DNA from: Tribonema minus
Taxonomy: Eukaryota; Sar; Xanthophyceae; Tribonematales; Tribonemataceae
Reading direction: 5' to 3'
Length of the DNA: 64,000 nucleotides
NCBI GenBank assembly: GCA_017506865.1
Contig: JAFCMP010000346.1
Coordinates: forward strand, 806,001-870,000
Shown: positions 11,652-19,905 of the stretch, in pieces
How the letters are laid out: every line of letters begins with the position of its first letter
Position numbering within the stretch: position 1 is the first letter of the stretch
The notes under the pieces: model-generated
Seen by the model: the letters and a program-made list of their open reading frames with translations, nothing else
Database searches by the model: none
Told to the model about the DNA's origin: nothing
Position numbers and translations under genes: made by a program

Positions 11652-13015
11652 CCGGACAGAGGAAATGTGAGTCAGCGGGGTGCGTCAAGAGGGCGTCGTT
11701 CGGGACTGAGTGGCAGGTCCCCGTCCGTTGCAAGGCGCACAGGGAGGACCACATGGAGAACGTCGTAATCAAGCGCTGCGAGACTCCGGGGTGCAAGAAG
11801 CAGCCCGTGTACGGGTTGCCGGGAGGTCGAGCGAAGCACTGCTCGCCCCACGCAGAAGAGGGAGAGGTGGACGTCAAGAACAAGAGGTGCACCGGACCCG
11901 GGTGCACGAAGCAGCCAGCGTACGGAACTCCATCGTCGAAGCGGGCGACGCACTGCGCGGACCATCGTTCGCCGGACATGGTCGACGTCAACAACGCATT
12001 GTGCTCGCGCCCGGGGTGCATCAAGCGTCCGACGTTCGCGGCTCCCGGCGAGCGCGCAGACCGCTGCGCGGCGCACAGGCTGGACGGAGACGTCGACGTG
12101 AAGAATCGGAAGTGCGACTTCCCCGGGTGCGACCGCGTCCGCAACTACGGACCCCAAGGAGGCAGGGCGACGCGCTGCGCCGGCCACAAGGAGGCAGGGT
12201 TCGTCGACGTCAACGCGCCTAGATGCGACTGGCTCGGGTGCAGACACCGGCCCACGTTCGGGACGGAGAGCAAGAGGCCCAGCCGTTGCGGAGCTCACAG
12301 GACGGAGGAGATGTGGGATGTCGTCAACCGCACGTGCGAGCGGGAGGGGTGCGAGGTGCAGCCCAGGTACGGGTTCCCCGACGAGTCCCCCCGTTTCTGC
12401 GTCGCTCACAGGGAGGAGGGGATGGAGGACCACGTCACCGCGCGGTGCGAGCACGGGCGGCGCCTCAACTCGTGCCTGGGGAACATCTGCGGCCTGGACG
12501 TGCCCCGCAAATCGCGCGAGGAGCTGTTCGCCACTTCGGCGGCGTTCCTGGCGGTGCTCGAGCCCGCGCCAGCAGACGACCCCCTGGAGGAGTACGTGTC
12601 GTGCCTAGACCGCGTCGTCCGGCTGCCCGACGGCACCCGGTGCGAGCCGGACCTGCTGCTGCCGGGGGAGCGCGTCTTCGAGTACGACGGGCGGCTGTAC
12701 CACGGCACCACGTGGCGCGACGTCCCCTCCGAGGACGCCCGCAAGACGCGGGGACTGGCGCAGCTCGGTTTCGAGGTCACCCGCTACCGCGACGGGCTGC
12801 CCCCCGTGGAGGGGGCGACCAACGTCGTCGTGGACGCGACGCGGGGGCTCGAGGCCCTCGCGCGGCAGGTGGCGGAGCACCACGGGCGGGAGTTCACGAG
12901 GGCCTTCTGGCTGCGGGCGAACTCGCTCGCGCGCAGGGCGTACATGAGACTCGCCCAGAGGGGCGCGCGGACGCAGCAGACTCTGATGGACCGGTTCCTC
13001 GTGTCCGTGGCCTGA
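11639..13015 (+). CDS. EsV-1-7 cysteine-repeat protein with C-terminal nuclease-like domain, copy 1
   Basis: 458 residues from ATG 11639, the first ATG after the telomeric tract. Seven tandem repeats of about 37 residues follow the EsV-1-7 pattern C-x4-C-x15-17-C-x2-H-x12 (for example RCETPGCKKQPVYG ... HCSPH). This motif was first described in Ectocarpus virus EsV-1 and occurs in brown-algal IMM-type and other algal and viral proteins. An eighth, degenerate unit leads into a C-terminal region with EPDLLLPGERVFEYDGRLYH and DARKTRGLAQLGFEVTRYRD. That spacing resembles Vsr/PD-(D/E)XK-type nucleases, in which the acidic residues bind metal. DNA binding plus cleavage is inferred. The gene may belong to the mobile unit as a replacement partner for TnpB. 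Confidence 0.8.
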   Translation: MVSVAGQRKCESAGCVKRASFGTEWQVPVRCKAHREDHMENVVIKRCETPGCKKQPVYGLPGGRAKHCSPHAEEGEVDVKNKRCTGPGCTKQPAYGTPSSKRATHCADHRSPDMVDVNNALCSRPGCIKRPTFAAPGERADRCAAHRLDGDVDVKNRKCDFPGCDRVRNYGPQGGRATRCAGHKEAGFVDVNAPRCDWLGCRHRPTFGTESKRPSRCGAHRTEEMWDVVNRTCEREGCEVQPRYGFPDESPRFCVAHREEGMEDHVTARCEHGRRLNSCLGNICGLDVPRKSREELFATSAAFLAVLEPAPADDPLEEYVSCLDRVVRLPDGTRCEPDLLLPGERVFEYDGRLYHGTTWRDVPSEDARKTRGLAQLGFEVTRYRDGLPPVEGATNVVVDATRGLEALARQVAEHHGREFTRAFWLRANSLARRAYMRLAQRGARTQQTLMDRFLVSVA

Positions 13016-13770
13016 CCGGATCGGGGCCGCGCGCACGCGTCAATGATACGATTCCGACATCTCTTATCGTCAACTTCCATTCGTGTCTCTCCTCATCGGT
13101 CGAGTGCCTGGAGTGCGTGCGTACGCGTTCGCATCCCTGTGCGTGCGGTTCGGGCGCGTTCGTGGAGACGCCGCGGCGTCGTGAGCGGGAGGCCGAGGCA
13201 GCAGGCGGAGATATGTGATGTGATGTATTGAGCGGCGGCCGCGCCGCGCAGCGCTGATATTCCTCCTCCTCCTCCTCCTCCTCCCGGCCGTCGTCCCTGC
13301 CTAGAGGTCGTATGTGACGAACATCATATCCGCGCTGAAGCAGGCACACATGAACAGCAGCAGGTAGGCCCGCAGATACTCCGACTCGGGACACGCCAAC
13401 AATCCGACGATCCCCGCGGCAAAACAGGGCATGGCGCACGCGTCAGCGAGTTTCGACAATCGCATGGTGCGGGGTCTCTGACCGCTGGCGCTCTACAAGA
13501 ATTGTCACTCACACCTCAGCAGGCTCTCATGGACCGGTCCCTCGTGTCCGCGGCCTGAGCGGCCCGACTTGCCTCGCGTGCGTGCGTGCGCGTTCACGTG
13601 CGGGTGCGTGCGGTTCGGGCGGGTTCGTCGAGGCGGCGCGGCGTCGCGAGCGGGAGGCGAGCCAGCAGGCGGAGGCGCGTGATGTGGTGTATTGAGCGGC
13701 GGTCGCTCTAGTCCTCCCCCGCTTCCTCCTTGTCGTCGTCCGCGGCTTCGCTGTCGCCGCTCCCGACCTC
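13016..13770. other. Non-coding spacer inside repeat copy 1
   Basis: No convincing gene. It contains a (TCC)n tract near 13259-13283 and two similar blocks ending GTATTGAGCGGCGG near 13220 and 13690. The last 60 bases encode the C-terminal tail of the next minus-strand gene in copy 2, but are cut off here by a stop codon. Confidence 0.5.
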
Positions 13771-15447
13771 CTACTCGTCGCTCTCCGAGTCGCTGTCGGA
13801 GCAGTCGGTGCGCTCGTGATAGCGGTCCTCGTCTCCGTCCGCCGCGACGGATACGAACTGGACGGTCCAGACGCCGTCGTGACAGCGGGTGATGAGGATC
13901 TCCGCCCTCCCGCCGTCGGGCTCGCCCTCGTCCCGGTCCCGGGCCCCGTCGTCGTCCCGGGACGGCGCGCGGAAGCACCAGTGGTCCTGCCGCCCCGTGA
14001 ACTGCTCCCGCGCCGCGCCGAAGGACGTCCCGTAGCCCGTCGGGTCGGCGACGGGAGGGACGTTGACGAACTCCACGACGATCCCGGGAGTCCACTTCCT
14101 CGTCCCGGCGAGGCGCCTCGCGCGCCGCTCCGCCATCGCCGCGGCGATCGCCCGCAGGATCCTCCCGTCCCCCGCCTCGGGCGGGGCCGCTCCCTCCAGC
14201 ACCCAGACGGTGTCGAGGTCTTCCGGGGGGGGGACGGGGTCCGGCGCCGACGTCAGGCCCTCCGCGAGGCTCTCGTAGTCGACCTCCGGCGCGGGCGAGT
14301 CCCGGTGCGGGCGGTCCCACTGGAAGGTCGCGTGCGTCGCGCGCACGCCCCGGGGGACGACAGCCCGCCCCCCTCCGGCGTCCCCGACGCGGATCGTCAT
14401 CGTGAAGTGCCCGTTGCACGTCAGCCGCGCCCCGTCGCGCAGCAGGTCCGCGGCCGCCGACTCCCCGGCGCGGCAGCCGAAGCGCCCGAGCCTCGGCCTC
14501 AGCGCCCGCAGCAGCAGGCTCAGTCCCGCTCGCCGCTCCGGGGAGTCGACGTCGACGTGCAGAGGCGCCCGCGACAGCGCCGCGCGGGCGGGGCGGTACT
14601 CCAGCCACCTCCCGAACCCGGGCCGGTCGCCGGGGCGGAGCGCCCTGCCCCCGCGCGTCGCCCAGAGGACGGCCCGGACGGACGAGTGGACGGCGGCGAG
14701 GAGCCCAGCGTCGCCGTCCGCGCCGTCCGCGTCCCCGTCCGCCCTCGCCCTCGCGGCGACGTCCGCCGCCCGCCGCACCGTCCTCCCCCCGTAGAACGCG
14801 GCCAGCAGGCGCAGGTCGTCGACCGCGACGGTCACGACGGCGGGGTCGTCGGGCGTGGCGTCGAGCGGGACCGCGAAGCCCGGGAGCCGCGGCAGCCTGT
14901 ACAGGCAGCGGTCCCCGGAGTCGTCGCGGACGGCGGTCAGCGGGGGGGCGACCGCCCGCTGGGAGGCCCGCAGCTCCCTGCGCCTCGCGCGGTCGACGGG
15001 GCCGAGGTACGAGTACACGTCCACGGGCAGGGGGCCCGGGGCGCAGAAGGGCTCGTCCTCCAGCAGCGGGGCCCCGGGTGCCGCGGAGCCGTGCAGGGCG
15101 AGCCGGGCGGCGAGGTACGGGCCCTCCGCGGCGGGGTCCGGGCGCGCCGCCAGCAGGCCCAGCCCCTCCCTGAAGAGCGCCCGCAGCCTGATGCCCTCCG
15201 GCAGAATCGGGTCGGCCCCCGCCCCCGCGGCGGCGGCGGCGGCGACCTCCGCGAACGCGGCCGCGGCCCCCTTCGGGGGGGCCGGCGGCGAGTCGGCCCC
15301 CGCCGCCAGTCCCGCCGCCGGTCCCGCCGCCGGTCCCGCCGACGCCGCAGCCGCCCGCCCTCCCGCGCGCCCCCTGCGGCGAGGCGCCGCGGCCGTCTCG
15401 GTCCTCGCGCGCTTGCGCCGCCGCGCCGCCTCGGCGCGACTCGGCAT
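13771..15447 (-). CDS. Unknown protein, C-terminus truncated by a stop, repeat copy 1
   Basis: 558 residues from ATG 15447. A basic Ala/Arg/Pro-rich N-terminus of about 90 residues precedes a globular-looking region with no motif I recognise (landmarks: GLGLLAARPDPAAEG, VDVYSYLGPVDRARR, RLTCNGHFTMTIRVG, FVNVPPVADPTGYGTSFG). The tail is acidic and serine-rich. A C-to-G type difference from copy 2 turns a tyrosine codon into TAG, removing the last ~20 acidic residues. The N-terminal ~92 residues lie outside the repeat and are probably native, because they run smoothly into the body. It could be a viral structural or regulatory protein; function unknown. Confidence 0.65.
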   Translation of the reverse strand: MPSRAEAARRRKRARTETAAAPRRRGRAGGRAAAASAGPAAGPAAGLAAGADSPPAPPKGAAAAFAEVAAAAAAGAGADPILPEGIRLRALFREGLGLLAARPDPAAEGPYLAARLALHGSAAPGAPLLEDEPFCAPGPLPVDVYSYLGPVDRARRRELRASQRAVAPPLTAVRDDSGDRCLYRLPRLPGFAVPLDATPDDPAVVTVAVDDLRLLAAFYGGRTVRRAADVAARARADGDADGADGDAGLLAAVHSSVRAVLWATRGGRALRPGDRPGFGRWLEYRPARAALSRAPLHVDVDSPERRAGLSLLLRALRPRLGRFGCRAGESAAADLLRDGARLTCNGHFTMTIRVGDAGGGRAVVPRGVRATHATFQWDRPHRDSPAPEVDYESLAEGLTSAPDPVPPPEDLDTVWVLEGAAPPEAGDGRILRAIAAAMAERRARRLAGTRKWTPGIVVEFVNVPPVADPTGYGTSFGAAREQFTGRQDHWCFRAPSRDDDGARDRDEGEPDGGRAEILITRCHDGVWTVQFVSVAADGDEDRYHERTDCSDSDSESDE

Positions 15448-15524
15448 CGGGCGCGTGCGCTGATGCGTGCGCGTGCTCGTGCTCGTGTGCAGGCGCGTGT
15501 GTGTGCAGGCGCGTGTGTGTGCAG

Positions 15525-15527
<3 letters not shown>

Positions 15528-15560
<33 letters not shown>
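15528..15560. repeat. (GT)n microsatellite
   Basis: Uninterrupted GT dinucleotide run, preceded by imperfect GT/GC-rich direct repeats from about 15477. It sits in the intergenic region upstream of the unknown minus-strand gene. Confidence 0.9.
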
Positions 15561-15562
<2 letters not shown>

Positions 15563-15620
15563 TCGCCGGTCCAATTGCCCGCCGTCAGTGCTCTGCGACG
15601 AACCCTCGTTGTGAGTCTAG

Positions 15621-15746
15621 CCCTAGTCGGGACACCTCAGGCCAACCCAGATCATCTGGCAAAACTCGGGAGACCCACACCCATGGGTGGGGGCCTAAGA
15701 CATCCCCTCGATTTGAGTGAATCAGCCCCCGGCGTCCCGACTAGGG
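15621..15746. mobile_element. 126 bp terminal-inverted-repeat element, copy 1
   Basis: Bounded by perfect 13-base inverted repeats CCCTAGTCGGGAC and GTCCCGACTAGGG. The interior includes CCACACCCATGGGTGGGGGC, itself partly palindromic. The same element lies at 19537-19662, 19739-19864 and, inverted and decayed, at 26251-26375. No coding capacity, so it is a MITE-like non-autonomous element or a structured regulatory repeat. Confidence 0.85.
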
Positions 15747-15878
15747 CTTGAATGTGTATGGTAGCAACTAGGGTATGCGGAGGGTAGGTAGGTATACGAC
15801 GATTGTTTCAAAACACTGCCGAGTGCCGCCACCGCCAGGGACCGCCTCGCCGCGGTCGCTGATGCAGAAGCTCGTCTG

Positions 15879-16166
15879 ATGGTGGCCGCGCGCTCCGGAG
15901 ATGCCGTCGGCGTGAGGGAGCTGATGCAGCACGACGCGTCGGTGCTAGCGACCGATGAGTGCGGTCGCAATGCTCTCATGCTGGCGGCAAAGCACTGTCG
16001 CACCGACTGCGTCACGGCGCTGCTGGCTCACGACGCGTCTGCTCAAGTGACGGCATCCGACTCATCGCCGTGCTGCTGCACTGAGAGACGAGGAACTGCC
16101 GTGGCCATGCCGAGCCGATGCTTTGAAATGCGTGTGGGTGATACTGCTGCGATGTGCGCCAAGTGA
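15879..16166 (+). pseudogene. Ankyrin-repeat protein fragment
   Basis: About 60 residues show two ankyrin units (AARSGDAVGVRELMQHDASV, then GRNALMLAAKH ... ALLAHDASA). The frame then degrades into non-ankyrin sequence before stopping. Open sequence upstream of the ATG also looks ankyrin-like. Ankyrin arrays mediate protein binding and are abundant in giant viruses. Too short to be a functional array, so most likely a remnant. Confidence 0.55.
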
Positions 16167-16255
16167 GAACCAGGCGGATGTTGGAAGGATCCAAACAAGT
16201 CGTGCAGCGCGGAGCTTCGTCGAAAGAAGAGTCTATTACCACGCAGCCATCGACC

Positions 16256-17143
16256 TCATTGCGGGCAGCCGTTCGCGCGTGCCCACTGCCACACGTCGAG
16301 GTGCCCGCCCGCTGCCGCCTTCGCACACGTCTGCGCGTCCCAGGGGCAGCCCTCGGCGCGTGCCCACTGCAGCACGTCGAGGTGCCCGCCCGCTGCCGCG
16401 TGAGCGCACGTGCGCGCGTCCCATGGGCAGCCCTCGGCGCGTGCCCAGCGCAGCACGGCGAGGTGCCCGCCCGCTGCCGCGTGAGCGCACGTGCGCGCGT
16501 CCCAGGGGCAACCCTCGCCGCGTGCCCAGCGCAGCACGGCGAGGTGCCCGCCCCTCGCCGCCCCAGCGCACGTATGCGTGTCCCAGTGGCAGCCCTCACC
16601 ACGCGCCCACTGCAGCACGGCCAGGTGCCCGCGCAATGCCAAGCCGGAGCACGTACGGGCATCCCACGGGCAGCCCGCGGCGTGTGCCCAGCGCAGCACC
16701 TCGAGGTGCCCGCCGTCCGCCGCGATGGAGCACGTATTGGCATCCCAGGGGCAGCCCTGGGCGCGTGCCCACTTCAGCACGTCGAGGTGCCCGCCCCCCG
16801 CCGCGAATGCGCACGTCTGCGCATCCCAGGGACAGCCCTCGCCATGCGCCCACCGCAGCACGTCGAGGTGCCCGTGCCATGCCACTTCGGAGCACGTGTC
16901 TTCGTCCAACGGGCAGCCGTAGGCGCACGCCCAGCGCAGCAGCGTCACGGACCGCACCATGTCCGATATGTACATGCGTGGGAATTCGCCACCGGTGATG
17001 CGATCGCATGACCTCATCCAGGTTTTGCATACGAGCATGATCTGGATGCCGTGGCGAGGCACAAGATACTCCAGCACGTTGTCGATCGTATGAAGTACCT
17101 GCAAGGTGACAGCACGGAAGAAAATGATGAGACCACCGCACAC
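16256..17143 (-). CDS. GCPWD-type ankyrin-like repeat protein
   Basis: 295 residues. The N-terminus (about residues 15-60: VLEYLVPRHG, LVCKTWMRSCD) resembles an F-box-like helical segment. It is followed by about eight repeats of ~25 residues with consensus HLDVLRWARAEGCPWDARTC. This repeat class is widespread in large families of pandoravirus and algal/oomycete ankyrin-like proteins. F-box/ankyrin proteins usually recruit substrates to SCF ubiquitin ligases, which is inferred here. The final unit ends GCPQ-stop where the consensus has GCPWD, so the array may be truncated. The repeats make the complementary strand open too, but the minus-strand reading is the coherent one. Confidence 0.8.
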   Translation of the reverse strand: MCGGLIIFFRAVTLQVLHTIDNVLEYLVPRHGIQIMLVCKTWMRSCDRITGGEFPRMYISDMVRSVTLLRWACAYGCPLDEDTCSEVAWHGHLDVLRWAHGEGCPWDAQTCAFAAGGGHLDVLKWARAQGCPWDANTCSIAADGGHLEVLRWAHAAGCPWDARTCSGLALRGHLAVLQWARGEGCHWDTHTCAGAARGGHLAVLRWARGEGCPWDARTCAHAAAGGHLAVLRWARAEGCPWDARTCAHAAAGGHLDVLQWARAEGCPWDAQTCAKAAAGGHLDVWQWARANGCPQ

Positions 17144-17769
17144 AGCTCAGCTGCAGAATCGCGTGGAGCAGCACTGCGACGAAATACAGGAGCGGAAGTC
17201 GAGAGCATGCAGGCGATGCGTGGAGCAGCAGCTGCGCCATCGTGGCGCGTGCGCCGTGGAGTCATAACGGTAACTCACGTCCAAAGCTTGCAGATCAGGA
17301 TCCATGGGGGCCAGGCCGCGAGGTCGCTGCGTCAGCTGTTTAGACCGGAAGTGCGTATCTGTGGTGGCCTTCAGCGCTGAAGTTCAACTTCACGAAGCAA
17401 GAGTCGACACTACACACAAACACGGATAGCGGGGGTCGCGACACCAAGCGAGCCAAGACGGCGACGAGCGGGGATCCAGCTACAAATGCTGCAGGTGTGA
17501 GCAGCAGGTAGATGTGGTGGGCTCACCGGCGGTATGCTCGCTCATTGCTGCAGGCGACAGAAGGCTCTACGACGCTCTCTTCTACGACTCCTACGAGCCC
17601 GTCGTGGTGGCCCAAGCACTGGAGGGAGGGCTTGTGTACGACTGTAAGCTACTAGGGGTGGAGGGGGTAGGTAGGTATACGACGGTTTTCGAACCCTCGT
17701 TGTCACTAAACCCTAGTCGCGCGAGGGGCTACGGCTACGATGCGTATCCTACTGTACTACCGCACGGGC
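17144..17769. other. Non-coding stretch with element-flank similarity
   Basis: No gene is supported. Bases about 17667-17715 (GTAGGTAGGTATAC, then CCCTCGTTGTCACTAAACCCTAGTC) resemble the flanks of the 126 bp elements and may be a fifth, deleted insertion. Similar GTAGGTAGGTATAC sequence lies near 15785 and 19700. Confidence 0.45.
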
Positions 17770-18367
17770 CTAGAACCAGTCCTCGTAGTAGTCCCGGGGT
17801 ATCTCGCGGTCGTCGTAGCCGTCGTCGTCGGCGGCGGCGGGCGACCCGGGCCACGCGTCCGGCCCCGCGAACGCGTGCGGGAACGTCCAGTACATCTCCT
17901 CCATGCTGAGGCGGCGCACCGTCACGCGGGGAGTCGTAGCGTCCACCAGCACTCCCGCCGCGCCGTCGGGCCGGACGAGAGCCGCGCAGAAGGCCCCCGG
18001 CTCCCTCGGCATCATCAGCACCGCCGCCCGGGAGTCCGCCAGCTCCCCCAGCAGCTCCCCGAGGTCGAACGCGGAGGGCACGTCTCCCCCCCCCCCTCGC
18101 GGCGCCGAGCGCCGACAGGTGCAGCCTGGCCCTCGCGCAGCCGGCCATGCACGGCTCGAGGGCCCGCCTCGCCGCCGCGACTCCGGCCTCCCTGGCGGCG
18201 CTCAGAGGGTGCGCGGGGGCCCTGACGGCGGCGGGCCTGACCACCAAGGGAGGGCCGCGGGACGGGGCGCGCCGGGCGGGAGGAGGCGGGGGGGAAGGGC
18301 GGGCGGGAGGCTCGGTGCAGCCGCGCGCGCCGCCGACGCGTTCGAAGTAGGGGCTGACGAGGCTCAT
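17770..18367 (-). pseudogene. Unknown gene interrupted by a frameshift at a poly-C run
   Basis: The frame starting at ATG 18367 (MSLVSPYFERVGG) reads about 95 residues to a long C run near 18088-18101. Protein-like sequence then continues in another frame as SAFDLGELLGELADSRAAV to a stop at 17770 (DDREIPRDYYEDWF). Joined, it would be about 199 residues. I do not recognise the family. The break is at a homopolymer, so a consensus error is as likely as true inactivation. Confidence 0.55.
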
Positions 18368-18486
18368 GTGAGGTGCTTGCAGGTGCTTGCAGGCGCGCTC
18401 GCGCGAGGGAGAGGGAGAAGTGAGAGGATACGCCCCCGGGGGGAAAGCCGAGTACGGGCTTCCCCCCCCGCCCCCTCCCCCGGCCG

Positions 18487-18636
18487 TCACCGCCGCGGCC
18501 GTCCTCCGACCGCCCCGACGTAGGCGCTCACGAAACGCGGGTCGCCCTCGGGCAGGGAGACGGACGTCCACGCGGACTCCGGCGGGGACGCGAACCGCCG
18601 CCACCACAGACGCAACGAGACGGGGATGCGGAACAT
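18487..18636 (-). CDS. Small hypothetical protein, 49 aa
   Basis: ATG 18636 to TGA 18487, starting MFRIPVSLRLWW. The composition is balanced and hydrophobic/aromatic, unlike the Arg/Pro-rich shadow frames around it. It has no recognised domain. It lies between two decayed minus-strand genes and could also be an exon of one of them. Confidence 0.4.
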   Translation of the reverse strand: MFRIPVSLRLWWRRFASPPESAWTSVSLPEGDPRFVSAYVGAVGGRPRR

Positions 18637-18706
18637 GACCGGGGCGCTGAGGAGGGGGGAGAGACGAAAACGGGCGACCGCGGGGCGCGGGGCGCGGGGG
18701 GCGGTG

Positions 18707-19444
18707 CTACTGCGGGGAGAGGGCCCGGGCCAGAGAGGCGAGCGCCGCGGCGGCGCGGGACCGCAGCAGCGCCCCCAGGGTCGACGACCGGCGCCGCCCC
18801 GCGTCGTCGTTCTCCTCCGAATCGGGAACCCGGGCGGGGAGAGGCGCGGGCGCCGTCGCCGTCGCCGTCGTCGCGGACGCGGACGCGGCCCCTGCGGTCG
18901 CCTCCGCAGTCGCCTCCGTCGCGGCCGCCGCCCTGGCGGTCTTGCGCGCGGCCGCCGGACCGGGGCTCGCGTCCCTCCCTCGCTTCCTCTCCGAGGCCGA
19001 GTACGCCCCCGCGGAGCACGACGCTGTCTTCAGGTGGCCCCCCGTGCGCCAGTTCTGGCCGACGCACCCGCCGTCGTGCCTGACGGCGTCCGCGATCCAG
19101 TCCCCCAGCTCCGAAGAAGCGGAGCGAGACGCCGCGGCGAGGGCGGCGGCGCTCACCCCTCCGGTCCCCGGGCCCTCGGACTGGACGAAGAACTGCGCGA
19201 CGACGGAGGACCCGCCGCCCCGCCGCCTGCGCGTCGGCGGCGGCGACCGGGCCTCCTCGCCGCCCCGCTCGTCCTCCTCGTCCTCGACGCAGATGCGCCA
19301 GCCGACCTAGTTCACGGCGGGGGGGGCGGCGAGGGCGGCGCCCACGGCGGCGACGAGACGGTGCTGCTCCTCCGGGTCGGCCACCCTGGTCTCGTCGACC
19401 TTCAGGCACAGGGTGACGCGGGAGCGAGGCGCGGCGTCCTCCAT
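18707..19444 (-). pseudogene. Unknown gene with an internal in-frame stop
   Basis: From ATG 19444 (MEDAAPRSRVTLCLKVDETR) the frame reads to a TAG at 19307-19309. It then continues without a shift through VGWRICVEDEEDERGG, QFFVQSEGPG and SELGDWIADAVRHDGGCVGQ to a stop at 18707. The coherent sequence on both sides of the stop indicates one gene of about 245 codons inactivated by a nonsense change. The second half ends with an Ala/Thr-rich low-complexity tail. Family unknown. The downstream half could restart at an internal codon. Confidence 0.55.
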
Positions 19445-19536
19445 GTAGTGTGGGTGTGTGTGGGTGTGGGTGTGTGCGCGCCCGTTCGGCTTACGAGGTA
19501 GGTATGCCGCGGTCAGTAGTAAGTAGGGCTCACTAA

Positions 19537-19662
19537 CCCTAGTCGGGACACCTCCCGTCAACCCAGACCATCTGGCAAAAGTCGGGAGACCCACACCCAT
19601 GGGTGGGGGCCTAAGACATCCCCTCGATTTCAGTGAATCAGCCCCCGGCGTCCCGACTAGGG
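19537..19662. mobile_element. 126 bp terminal-inverted-repeat element, copy 2
   Basis: Same length and termini as copy 1. It is separated from copy 3 by only 76 bases and preceded by CACTAA. Confidence 0.85.
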
Positions 19663-19738
19663 TTTACATGCGTTTGTGGGTTGCTAGGGTTTGAACATGG
19701 TAGGTAGGTATACAGTTCAGAACCCTAGTTATCACTAA

Positions 19739-19864
19739 CCCTAGTCGGGACACCTCCCGTCAACCCAGACCATCTGGCAAAAGTCGGGAGACCCACACCC
19801 ACGGGTGGGGGCCTAAGACATCCCCTCGATTTCAGTGAATCAGCCCCCGGTGTCCCGACTAGGG
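19739..19864. mobile_element. 126 bp terminal-inverted-repeat element, copy 3
   Basis: Nearly identical to copy 2 and in the same orientation. Flanked on the left by TATCACTAA, as copy 2 is by CTCACTAA, so the duplicated unit may include some flank. It lies just upstream of the LRR/FNIP-like gene. Confidence 0.85.
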
Positions 19865-19905
19865 TTCGGACCCAATTAGGGTTTACTATATACCTGCATA
19901 CCCCC

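Larger units (their letters stand above)
9799..15172. repeat. 5.37 kb repeat, copy 1
   Basis: This segment is nearly identical to 37017-42390 at a constant offset of 27218 bases, with only scattered substitutions. It contains IS607 tnpA, a tnpB fragment, the EsV-1-7/endonuclease gene and most of an unknown minus-strand gene. Its left end, CTGAGGGACGG, falls exactly where moderate-GC DNA gives way to GC-rich DNA. Its right end lies inside the unknown gene; here that gene continues into what looks like its own N-terminus. The two copies must be recently duplicated or maintained by conversion. Confidence 0.95.

Noticed and set aside
15477-15560. Possible CRISPR-like array of short repeats
   Set aside because: Continuous GT/GC microsatellite without spacers.
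13816-15720. 634-codon plus-strand frame opposite the unknown minus-strand gene
   Set aside because: Arg/Pro/Val shadow frame; the minus-strand product has balanced composition and is shared with copy 2.
16123-17011. Two open frames (285-291 codons) antisense to the GCPWD repeat gene
   Set aside because: Periodicity comes from the repeat on the other strand; the products are Arg/Pro/Ser-rich without a fold.
17514-17640. Short plus-strand segment reading SLIAAGDRRLYDALFYDSYE
   Set aside because: Protein-like but only ~45 residues, with a GTG head and no start or partner exon found; could be a gene remnant.
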